This document shows positions 12,601-22,782 of a DNA stretch of 64,000 nt, piece by piece (within the stretch, counting starts at the first letter, position 1; the number at the start of each line of letters is the position of its first letter). The stretch comes from Mikania micrantha. Lineage: Eukaryota > Streptophyta > Magnoliopsida > Asterales > Asteraceae. Under the pieces are notes generated by a model. That model was not told the DNA's origin, ran no database searches, and worked only from the letters and a program-made list of their open reading frames with translations. Made by a program: the position numbers and the translations under genes. The DNA lies in NCBI GenBank assembly GCA_009363875.1, contig CM018692.1, forward strand, positions 94,950,137-95,014,136, written 5' to 3'.

Positions 12601-13127
12601 GAGAAGTTGAATGGTCTATTCAGCACCAGGGCGACGAAAGCACACATTATCGTCTCTCACATATCATCAAAACCTCCTCTCCTGGATCCAAGACAATGAA
12701 TAAGTACATGAGCAAGGTACTTGAACTGCGGAGACATGAACGCTTTGTTGAGAATCCCTGCTCCAAGATCACACTCGTACTTGCATCTCATAAAGCATCC
12801 AAAAACTAAGTGACGGTCTAGCAGACATGGCTGATCAGGTGTATTCTGGAAACCACAAACCCTCCTGATGTGCTCAGCTGACACAACAACATCATGTCCC
12901 AGCACCTTGCCTCTAATAACGGGAGGTTCAGCCTCACAATCAATATCTGCAGAAGCCCAGAAACCCTGCTGGTGAGAGTGATATGGCACATGTATAGTAG
13001 AAATGGCCGTAAAGATCCTCGAACGCCTGAGAAATGTGATGATCTCTGTGTAGTGCTTGGCGTTCGGAGTGGTGAGATCCAAATGAGCACAGATATTGTT
13101 CTTCGTCACTGATTTATAACCTGCCAT
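9644..13127 (-). pseudogene. Extra 3' gene of the copia element, function unknown (~1,160 codons, broken)
   Basis: This is a long region of coherent coding sequence after pol and in the same direction. The N-terminal part (13127-12300) is globular and ends in stretches such as KFLMYPRFLQQLID. In memory this resembles hypothetical Asteraceae proteins, some labelled longin-like. A serine/threonine/alanine-rich low-complexity middle part follows. Next come a coiled-coil-like part (about 11120-11420, DLRARSAQQEEQLLKYID) and acidic runs of E and D encoded by TTC/TCA repeats (10915-11090). The C-terminal part (10672-9644) has W-rich FRWWYYDVRSGEAV. Breaks are TGA at 12657, a frameshift near 12200-12250 in a GGT-rich repeat, TAG at 10870, a frame change before 10672, TAG at 10283 and another TAG near 10166. 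I chose ATG 13127 because a splice-acceptor-like tract ends one base upstream. A start at 13148 is possible. No enzyme motif was recognised. Confidence 0.7.
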
Positions 13128-13694
13128 ACTGAACAACAAAGAATACACATGTCAGTTCATTTCAGTTTAATACAATGTATAAATCAGATCAGAGAATCAA
13201 TTGAAACAATTTTGTCGAATGAGACTGATTTAGGCGAATGGGTTCTTTGGCCGAATGAGCCATTCGCCGAATGAGCTAATGACAGAAAGAGTCATTCGCC
13301 GAATGAGTCATTCAGTCAAATGAGCTATTCGCCGAATGGGCTTCATTCGCCGAATGAGCCATTCGCCGAATGGCGTCATTCGGCTGTCTGTACAAGTTCC
13401 AACTCCTTTTGTCAAAAAGTTCAAATCAGCTTCAAAAATTTACACATTCATGCTCAGACATGACCGACTAAGGGTTTTAATACATGACATTTGTGATAAT
13501 AAGTCCATTTATCCCATTTATTTCAAAGGCGAAAACAAAAACCCTAAAGCCCTAAAAGCAGTCCCATTTCTGATGATTTCATGGTCAAAATTGGACGATC
13601 TTTGATCCACATGTACCTGAGATGATATGAAGCAAGATTATAAGTAGCAGGTTCAAAGAAAATCACGAAAAAAATGTGGACCGAAGAGAGAAGT
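13128..13694 (-). promoter_or_regulatory. Leader of the copia 3' gene with a candidate intron
   Basis: On the minus strand CAG|GTACAT (GT at 13616-13615) could be a splice donor. TTTGTTGTTCAG (AG at 13130-13129) could be an acceptor, one base before ATG 13127. The implied intron is 488 nt. Palindromes of the CATTCGCCGAATG type occupy 13213-13390. Sequence features are seen directly. Splicing is inference. Confidence 0.4.
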
Positions 13695-13990
13695 TGTTTC
13701 GGGCGAATGTGAACACACAGTAAAGGGCGAAAGTGATTTTGGCGAATGAGGTAGTTTGCCCGAATTACTGTTTATATAGGGTCACTCATTCGCCGAATGT
13801 GAATGGCGAATGGGTCATTCGACATTAAGTCATTCGCCGAATGAGAATGACGAATGGGTCATTCGTCACAAGTCATTTGCCGAATGGGGATGATTCTGCC
13901 AAGAGTGATTCAGTCAAATGACTCATTCGCTGAATGAAGTCTTCGGTCGAATAAGGGAATCTCTCACCTCATTCGGACGAATGAGGATTT
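13695..13990 (-). promoter_or_regulatory. LTR-like internal promoter region: palindrome cluster with TATA box at 13771-13780
   Basis: The minus strand has CCTATATAAA at 13771-13780. About six bases upstream of it is CATTCGGCGAATGAG, the same layout as the LTR, where the palindrome sits eight bases upstream of TATATATA. Further CATTCGCCGAATG, GAATGACGAATGGG and ACTCATTCG-type motifs run to 13990. The region is outside both LTRs and 5' of the extra gene, so it may give that gene its own promoter. Confidence 0.5.
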
Positions 13991-15293
13991 TCACTCCCAA
14001 AACACAAAGTGATTCCAAAATTTTACATTTTGAAAAGTGAGAATGATTCCAATTATGAAGATCTGTCTGATTGGTTCTGGATTCAGATAAGACAGACATC
14101 TGAATCTACAAATGATCACCTAAACTGAAATTTAAAATATAAAATCTTTTTGTAATTTTTTGAAACAAAATACAACTGTACAACTAACAACTAAGAACAA
14201 TTAAACACATATTTTTGTGAGAAGTCTACTGAGAAATTAACACATACACCTAATCACATCAAATTAGCATCACTGAATGATTCATTTCAGACATTTTTGA
14301 CTTGCGATCTGATTACTGATATATCTGTCCACTTTAAGCTTTACAATACAAAATTATCAAACTCATTTGATGATTACTTATGTTTTCTGATTGAGTTACC
14401 CATTTTATCTATCCAGCAAAGGTTAGAACTCAGTTTGTAACTCATCTCCGCACATCTTAATACCCAGCATCATGAATTCTATAAGGTTCCAATTTATTTT
14501 CTTTTTGTAATTTTTTCTTTTTAATTTGTCTCACATAACCAACACAATCTCATGGACGGCTTCAACTAGGTTCGTCCCAGTAATATGGCACGTATACAGA
14601 TTTATGTTGACATGCTTGATTTGTTCTATCCAAATGGACGGCTTCAACTAGGTTCGTCCCAGTAATATGGCACGTGTATGGAATCGAACTTATTTTATTT
14701 TTCACAAGCTTAATACCAGCTTGATTTTATTTTTCTTTTATTTTTATTCAATCATTCTCATCTGAATGGACGGCTTCAGCTAGGTTCGTCCCAGCAATAT
14801 GGCACATGTACAGACTTTGAATTCATGAATAATTGGAAACCTTATTGGATCTCATGATAACAGGTGTATGCCTGATTTGAGTCATAAACTATTTTCTCAC
14901 TTAACTGGCTTTCAAAAACAGATCCCACAAATCAGATATTGTAAGTGTCCACAAATTTGTTTATTCATTTTGTAAAGTCAGCATATCAGTACATCAGCTC
15001 ACACTTCTCATATGTCTTCCATTTGTGCACTCAATAACACTTTTAGGACATGATAGATTAATGTATTATTTTCTCAAAGAAGACTTTCTCATTTTTACTA
15101 AATTTTCAATTGTTTTTGTATTTTTCAAATTTTTTAGATGTTTTTGGTTTTTCAAAATAACATATTTTCTTCCCCTAAAAACCTAAAACAGAAAATGTTT
15201 TTTAGTTTTTGATTAAGATAAGAAAATAAACAAGAGAAGTCTATTGAAATAAAGAAATAAATCAAAACAAAACTAACTTAAGAAAAGCGATTA
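13991..15293 (-). other. Non-coding stretch between copia pol and the extra gene, with three copies of a 42-bp unit
   Basis: This is AT-rich sequence without a reading frame. Three near-identical 42-bp units lie at 14552-14593, 14634-14675 and 14766-14807. Each starts ATGGACGGCTTCAACTAGGT and ends AATATGGCACGT or a one-base variant. The second copy contains a CACGTG G-box. Spacing between unit starts is 82 and 132 bp, so this is not a simple tandem repeat. Confidence 0.75.
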
Positions 15294-18200
15294 TCATTTG
15301 TGAGATTCAGATGAAGGTAGGACTTTATCCTTTTGAAAAACACCATTAGCCGATAAAAGATATAAAAATCCTGGTTTATCAAAAGCTTTTGTAAAAAGAT
15401 CGGCTTTCTGGTGATCGGTGTGAATTTTAACAACATCGATTAGTTTCTTTTCATAACAATCACGTATGAAGTGATATTTTATGTCGATGTGTTTTGTTTT
15501 CGAGTGCTGGACCGGATTCTTAGTGACAGCTATGGCAGCAGTATTATCAACATATATAGGAGTGTTAGAAAAATGTAACCCATAGTCCCTAAGTTGCTGT
15601 TGTATCCAGATGATTTGAGAACAGCAACTAGCAGCAGCAATATATTCAGCTTCACAGGTTGAAGTAGACACCGACGTCTGCTTCTTGCACTGCGAGGTAA
15701 CTAATCGGGTTCCAAAGAACTGACATTCTTCCGATTTTGACTTGAAATCTCTCTTGCATCAGCCATAATCCGAGTCACTGTATGCAGTAAGCTCAAAGTT
15801 ATCATCATTAGGGAACCATAAACCAAGATCTGGTGTACCCTTCAGATAACGCATAATCCTCTTGACTGCAATGAGATGGGAGACTCTTGGTTTAGACTGA
15901 TAACGTGCACACAAGCATGTGGCAAACATGATGTCTGGCCGAGAAGCAGTGAGATACATAAGAGACCCAATCATTCCTCGGTACAGAGTGGCATCAATTA
16001 ACTCCCCCTTTTCAGCTGGTGTAATCCCGTGATTGACAGCCAGTGGGGTACCAGCAGGCTTTGCATCAGACATACTGAACCGGCTCAGAATGTCACCAAC
16101 GTATTTGGTTTGATGAATGAAAATCCCTGCCTCAGACTGATCCACCTGTAGTCCTTAGAAAAACTTCATCTCTCCCATTGAGCTCATCTCAAACTTCTCT
16201 TTCATAACCTTCTCAAAATCTTTGCACAGACTATCATTTGTGGAACCGAATATGATGTCATCCACATAGACTTGCACCAAGAGTAAATCACCATCTTTTT
16301 CTCGAATGAACAATGTACAGTCAATGACACCTCTTCTGAACCCGTTGTTCAGAAGGTGAGTAGATAATGTCTCATACCATGCTCGCGGAGCTTGATGCAA
16401 TCCATATAAGGCCTTGTCTAGCTTGTAGACTTCGTCTCGATGTAATGGATCCTCAAACCCGGGAGGTTGACTGACATAGACCGTCTCACTAATCACACCG
16501 TGAAGGAATGCACTCTTGACATCCATTTGATAAACTTTAAACTTCTTAAAGGATGCATATGCCAAGAAAATACGAATTGCTTCAAGTCGAGCAACCGGTG
16601 CAAACACTTCATTGTAGTCTAAACCTTCTATCTGTCTGAATCCCTGAACAACCAGACGTGCCTTGTTTCGAACAATGATGCCATGATCATCTTTCTTGCA
16701 ACGAAGAACCCACCTAGTGCCAATGACTTTTGCACCTTTTGGTCTGTCAACAAGTTTCCAGACACCTAACTTCTTAAATTGCAGCAGTTCTTCTTGCATG
16801 GCATCAACCCATGATGCTTCCTTTAAAGCCTCAGTGACAGTTCGTGGTTCCACCTGAGTGATAAAACAGGAATGAGCACAAACGCTTACATCTGCAAAAT
16901 CAAGAAAGTCAGCAAGTCCCCCTGAAGAAAGCTGATTTCTGGTCTTAACTCCATCTAATGGACTCCCAATTATGTTCTCTTGAGGATGAATACGATTGAT
17001 TCTTCCAACTGGATGGGGAGGAACCTTAACCTGTGGATCTAGATTGTTCAAATTCAAATCCTCAAGATCTGGTACAAGATCATCAACATTTTGTCCTGGG
17101 GCAACTGGTGGAGCAGAGTTTTCATCAGTGTCTGAGATGTCATCATTTGTCTGTTGAAGGGGAACTGAAGTGGATGAAGGTGGTACTGGTTCATTAGGTG
17201 CATTTTGTACATCATATAACATTTGAACCGCAACATCTTCATCTGAATACATAGGAGGCATATTGAACGAATCAAAGAGATCTGAATAATCAAACATCTA
17301 GTCTGGCCCTTTTCCTGGTGGAGCCATAGAATACTTCTGCACATCAACATGGTACCACTCCTCAACATTCTGTGTTGATCTATTATAAACCCTTTTATTT
17401 GGAGTGCTATACCCAAGAAAATACCCTTCTTCCACTTTTTCATTGAACTTGCCTGCTCATGTTTCTTAAGCATAGTGCATGGTGCACCAAAAGGTTCAAG
17501 ATACTTAAGATTAGGCTTTCTATTATGAAGCAGTTCAAAGCAAGTTTTCCCATGCCTCTTCACTATCAAAACCCGATTCAAAGTGTAACAAGCATTTGCT
17601 ACAGCCTCATTCCAGAATTGAACTGGAAGAGAAGAATCAGCAAGCATCGTCCTAGCAGCCTCAATCAAAGTCCTGTTCTTTCGCTCAGCAACTCCATTCA
17701 TTTGAGGAACATAAGGGGCACTGAATTGTTGAACACTTCCCCTTGAATTGCAGAAATTTTCCATGTTGTGGTTCTTGAATTCTGTTCCGTTGTTAGTTCT
17801 GAGTATTCGAACCTTGAGCTTATAAAGAGATTCAAGTTTGGTAACCAATACTTGAATACAATCAAAAGTTTCATATTTCTCCTTCAGAAAGAACACCCAG
17901 GAGTATCTGGAAAATTCATCAGTAATGACAAGACAGTATTGATCTCCAGCTATACTCTTACGGTTAACAGGACCAAAAAGATCCATATGGAGAAGCTCAA
18001 GTGGAACAGTGATTGAGTGATACTTCTTTGGTTTGTGAGACTGCTTGACTTGCTTGCCCTTTTTGCATGATACACAGACATCAGACAGCTTGAAATTTTT
18101 CAGAGTAATCCCCTCAACCAGATTGTTATGTACCAAATGATTCATCTTGCGAAGACTCAAATGACCCATCCTCTTATGCCAAAGTATTGAATCTTTCTCA

Positions 18201-18630
18201 GTTGCCTTTGTCATAAAACATGAAGCTGTGGAGGATGTTGTTGAAGATGTGGCCATGTTGAGTACATACAAGTCTTGCTTTCTGGGAGCTGAAAATAAGA
18301 TCCAATCTTCAGGGATAACCACACCTTCCTTAAGAATGTAGCATTTGGAGTCATCAAAGATAACCTTGTAATGTTTATCACAAATCTGTGATATAGATAG
18401 AAGATTATTCTCCAATTGCTTGACATATCTGACTTTGTCAAATGAAACTTGCCCATTTGATAAAATTCCCTCTCCTGTGATAAAACCACCTTTGTCACCG
18501 GCAAACGCGACATATCCACCTCAAACTGAATTCACATTTGTGAGAAGCGATATATCACCAGTCATGTGTCTAGAAGCCCCACTGTCAACAATCCAAGAGC
18601 TGTTAAGAGCAGCTGTTGGGGCAACCTACA
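15294..18630 (-). pseudogene. Copia pol: protease, integrase, reverse transcriptase, RNase H
   Basis: The minus-strand frame opens right after a TAG at 18628. Protease shows W-I-V-D-S-G-A-S (18595-18572). Next come the GAG-pre-integrase zinc region (H...H, then C-V-S-C-K-K-G near 18070), integrase with D in LLHMDLFGP and E in NGVAERKNRT, RT with catalytic Y-V-D-D at 16257-16268, and RNase H (CEAEYIAAA, NTAAI, KTKHIDIKYHF). The second catalytic aspartate of integrase is changed: codon 17792-17794 reads N within R-T-N-N-G-T-E-F. Breaks are TGA at 18521-18523, a frame change at about 17300-17480 after integrase, and stops at 16155-16157 and 15759-15761. The product would copy and insert the element. 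This copy cannot do so itself. Confidence 0.92.
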
Positions 18631-18645
18631 AAAATAAAGAAACAA

Positions 18646-21585
18646 TTAGTTCAATTTGGGAACCCAAGCCTTTATAGTCTTAGGTTGACCCAAAGAGTCT
18701 CGGATCAAAACATCAATCCGTTTACCATCTGAAACAGTCTTGTCTGAGGTGGGTGGAACTGAAGTCTCAGACTTGACCTTCCAGACTGCATTTTTACGGA
18801 AAGAATTTTTCAGATAAATGGATGATGATTTAACTTGATTAACATTTACCATCTTGGGAACATTCAAGTTCACCAGCTTCCCTTTACCCTTATCCACAGG
18901 TTTAACTTGTGTGAATTGTTTGGGTTTTGTCTGATCTGACTTGGATTCAAATTTGACAGCTTTGATGAAAATCTGATTTAATTTTCTGGGTGGTGCAATC
19001 TTTGGTTTAACCAGGTGTGGACAAAATCTGACTATGTGTCCAGGTGCACCACATTCAAAACAAACATTGCTACCCTTTTTATGAAAATGTTTTAATTCAG
19101 AGAAAGACTGTATTTTTTGTTTGAAAACATTAGATTGAGACTTGTTCTGATTAAAACCCAAACCCTTTCTCCCGTTTGGAACAAGATTGTCATTCTTGTT
19201 AATCACACATGCTTCATTTTCTTTAGAAGCTTTAACAAAGCTTAAAGCTTGATAAATCATTGATGATGAGATTGGGTCACCTTTCATAACTACAGATGAT
19301 TGATTCAGAACAACTGGAGAATCTGATGAATTATCAGATTCATCTTCAGAATCTAAGACCCAATCTTCAACAAGTTCATCCACCAAAGATTCCTCTGATA
19401 AGGAGGAACCCTCATCAGTAATCATCTGTATTGGATCAATTACTAATAGAGTTTTAACTTGAAAATCTTTAACACCTTTGTCATCAGGTGAATTGACAAA
19501 GCTGTTCAAGATAGGTGGAGGACAATGTTGATAGCTAACTTTTCCCTTATCCTTATGATCAGCACCTTTGCTGATCATGTGCTCAATGATATAAGATGCA
19601 CTCTCATAGCTCTTGAGCTTTTGTCCTAAAGTCTCATAATCACATTCAACTATAGCTAACTTCTTCTTTATCTCATTGATGGTATTGAGATAAGAAGTTA
19701 TAGCATCTTGCTTGTTAAGAACAACCATCTCAGCCTCATGAAGTTGTCTGTTTAAAAGTTCAATTTTAGCTTGAAAATCTTTTTCATTAGATTTTAAAAC
19801 TTTGTTTGCTTCAATACACTGGTTGAGATCGCTGATCAAAGCAGCATTGTGATTTTGATAAGAAAGGACCTTGCTGTTAAGGTCAACACAATTAAAACAA
19901 CTAGAATAAGAAGATGAACACTCATCAGATACCTGATCAGATTGTGAAGTTGTAGCAGGAGTAGCAGATGAGTTTACCATCAAAGCAAACTGAGTAGGAG
20001 ATTCTTCAAAATCAGCATCAGAATCTGCTAGAGTGTCTGAGTCTGATAAGCTTTCTGACTCTGAACCTGATGTCTCTGATGTTTCTTCTCCACTAATCTT
20101 TGCTTCTCCTGAAGTACTATCTTCATTTTGATCATCCAACTACTTGATCTCAGCAACACATGCTTTATCCTGTTCATTCTGATCATGATTAAATCTGAAG
20201 TCCCAGTTTTCACCTTCATCTTGTTGAACCATCAATGCTTTGCCTGAGTTAGATGAACCAGCTTGAACAGGAGAATCAATAGGAACAAGTCTTCTTTCTG
20301 GATTTGAAGAAGATGACTTTTGATGATGAAAAGGATTTTTATTTCCTGCTTTCTTTGGCTGTTTGCACTGTCTAGCAAAGTGACATTTCTCCCCACAATT
20401 GTAACAAGTGACAGAGGCCATATCAAAACCAAACTTATATTCCTTGTTCAAGTTGATATCTTTACCAGTCCTTTAGACAAACTACTTAGCTCTCCTTACA
20501 GCACTTGCCAAAGCCCACATGATGTCAATCCTTTCCATATCATCTGGATCTATCTAAGAATAGTCATCATTTGTCAGATAAGGATTGCCTATCTGTCCTG
20601 CTACCAATCCATCATAAGAACTAACCAAAGTAGACAAAAGACCCATATGTTCTTTAGCAATCTCAACAGTAACTTTATCGAAATTTTCAGTCTTCAGACT
20701 TGTAACAGGTTGATGATGTTCCTTTTGTGAACTAGATGAGGAGGATGACTGACTGAAATGAATCTGAGCAGAAGATGGAGCTTCAGTAGTCTGAGAAAGG
20801 AAAGCAGTCTTCAATGGAGCATGAGAGGATGCTTTCTCAACTGTAGGAGTAGAGTAATACAGTGATGGATCTTGGACTTGAGCAACTCTCTTTGCTTTCC
20901 ACTTGTTCTCTATTTCTTGTTCCTTCAACTTCTGAATGAAATCATTGATGTCCATATGTGCCATCATCTCATTATGTTTAAGCACCATAAAAAATGATTC
21001 CCACTTTGGAGGTAGAGCATCTGCTAAACACTGAATTTTTTCTTGAGTAGTAGTCTTGACTTCATGATTGAACAACTCACTCAAAAGATGATAGAATCTG
21101 GCAATCAACTCATCCAAAGATTCATTTCCAACAAACATAAAACTGTTAAACTCCTTTCTCAAAGCCTTTGACTTAATGTTCTTCAAAGCGTCATTGCCTT
21201 CATACCGTTGCTGCAAAGCATCCCACAAATACTTAGAAGAAGTAAACTGTCTGAACTCATGAAAGATGTCAGTAGCAATGGATTGAGATAGACTAGCATA
21301 AGCTTTCTTCTCATAATCATATAACTTTCTTTGTGGCTCAGTCATCCGTGTGACTAGCATAGGAGTTCCATCTTCATTCAGAGGCCTCAGATAACCTCCT
21401 TCAATCATCATCCATAAATTAGTATCCACTCCATTGATGTGAATCTCAACTCTGTACTTCCAATGAGGATAATCATCTAAGGACAACAACTTGGGAGCTT
21501 TGTTGGAATTTCTCGTCTCAGTCTCAGTCAACAGTAAAGTCTGAATACGATGATTCTGATTAGCCATCAATGCTAAATCCTCCAT
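18646..21585 (-). pseudogene. Copia gag with two zinc knuckles
   Basis: The frame starts at ATG 21585 (MEDLALMAN). The first 340 residues carry the copia-type capsid region (DDYPHWKYRVEIHI, YLWDALQQRYEG, LLSELFNHEV). A zinc knuckle C-x2-C-x4-H-x4-C (CYNCGEKCHFARQC) is near 20365-20410, and a second (CFECGAPGHIVRFC) near 19030-19075. Between them lies an acidic Ser-rich stretch and a probable coiled coil (about 19570-19850). In-frame stops at 20554-20556, 20482-20484, 20473-20475 and 20140-20142 split it into three pieces with no change of frame. The last piece ends in TAA at 18646-18648, just before pol, which lies in another frame. Confidence 0.88.
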
Positions 21586-22134
21586 TTAATCAAGGACAAC
21601 AAGATTTAACACTTAGAAAAATTTGAAAACTGATGGCCGAATGAAACAGCTTGGGGCGAATGTCGGGGGCCGAATGAGACAGAACTGGCGAATGTAACAC
21701 TGAGTATGACAACTGGGCGAATGAACTCTTTCGGTGAATGAATGGGTCGAATGAGCTTATTCGGCGAATGACAGGATCGAATGAGGGCTATTCGCCGAAT
21801 GACTTGCCGAATGAACTCTTTCGGCGAATGACGACTGATTCGGGTGAACCAATTCGGCCGCCATTTTCATTCGGTAGATCTGAGGGTTTTTGCAACAAAA
21901 ATCGCGATAGCTTTTGATTTAGACCAGATCTAAGTACCAAATTTGGTACAGAACACCATTATATGATTATGGACCAATTGAGATTGAAGTTTGGACAAAA
22001 ACACCACAAAAACTCACTAATCTTGAATGAAACAGTAACTTTGAGGCCAAGGCAATCAGGGTTTTGCAGGTTTCGAACAAACAAACTCAGATTTAATGAT
22101 TTTGACTGGAAATCAAGCAGAATCAAGAGCCAAA
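21586..22134 (-). other. Copia 5' leader with palindrome cluster
   Basis: This is untranslated sequence between primer site and gag. At 21631-21872 it carries about fifteen CGAATG/CATTCG motifs, including several full CATTCGGCGAATG-type palindromes, like those in the LTR and at 13213-13390 and 13695-13990. No ORF is supported. Confidence 0.7.
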
Positions 22135-22146
22135 GCTCTGATACCA
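22135..22146 (-). other. Primer-binding site of copia element
   Basis: The minus strand reads TGGTATCAGAGC, complementary to the 3' end of plant initiator methionine tRNA. It sits three bases from the 5' LTR. Confidence 0.96.
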
Positions 22147-22149
22147 CTT

Positions 22150-22777
22150 TGTAGGACCTCGTAGGAGCTCGGAAACAATCCGATTCCAAGAGAAATCTGC
22201 TTGACAGCCTCTAGAATAGTGCGGAATCCTATTCTAGGGTTTTCCAATCGAAACCAAAAGCAACCGTGGTGAATCGAGAGAGTAGAATCAACGTGTGAGT
22301 GAGAATCGATCACCACGGGTTGAGAATCGAAGTTGGACAGGAAGAATTGCTCAGAACTTCAAGGGTTTGACACTGGAGTGCACTGGGAAGAAGGTGGACT
22401 CGGAAAAGTTAGGTTTGAAATGATTTGAACTAGTATATATAGACTGTAGTCATTCGGCCGAATGAGTGGCCGAAGCAGCTCATTCGGCGAATGACTATCT
22501 CGAATGGACAAGTCAGTCGAATGAGTCATTCGGCGAATGGCTCATTCGCTGAATATAGTCATTCTCTATTCTCATTCGGCGAATGACTTCATTCGTTAGA
22601 GTCATTCGCCCGAATGAGTAATACTCATACTCAAATATTAATTAACCAATTCAAACAAACATATAATCAATATTAAACATTTAGAACAATATATAAAGAC
22701 AACTTCCATTAATATAACTTTAATCTTTACATGATAATTGATAGAAAATTGAACTAGGGACATTAAGTGCATCAACA
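22150..22777 (-). repeat. Copia 5' LTR (628 bp)
   Basis: It has the same ends and length as 8996-9623. The minus-strand TATA box at 22431-22443 and the palindrome cluster at 22451-22617 would drive genomic RNA. It is followed by the target duplication TCAGC (22778-22782). Confidence 0.96.
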
Positions 22778-22782
22778 TCAGC

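Larger units (their letters stand above)
8996..22777 (-). mobile_element. Ty1/copia element, 13,782 bp, SIRE-like with an extra 3' gene
   Basis: Identical-length 628-bp LTRs, a TCAGC target duplication, a primer site for initiator Met tRNA and a purine tract define the element exactly. Minus-strand order is gag (21585-18646), pol as protease-integrase-RT-RNase H (18630-15294), 1.3 kb of non-coding sequence with three copies of a 42-bp unit, a promoter-like cluster (13695-13990), then a third coding region (13127-9644) before the 3' LTR. Copia elements usually span 5-6 kb. The great length and an ORF after pol are features of the SIRE/Maximus group, so I place it there with moderate confidence. 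All three coding regions contain stops. Confidence 0.93.

Noticed and set aside
9644..13127. Retroviral-type envelope for the copia 3' gene
   Set aside because: There is no signal peptide, no convincing transmembrane anchor and no cleavage site. The hydrophobic V/L run near 12200 is a frameshifted GGT repeat.
13336..13605. 89-aa plus-strand ORF in the copia leader region
   Set aside because: It starts within palindromic motifs, has no domain, and runs against the element's transcription direction.
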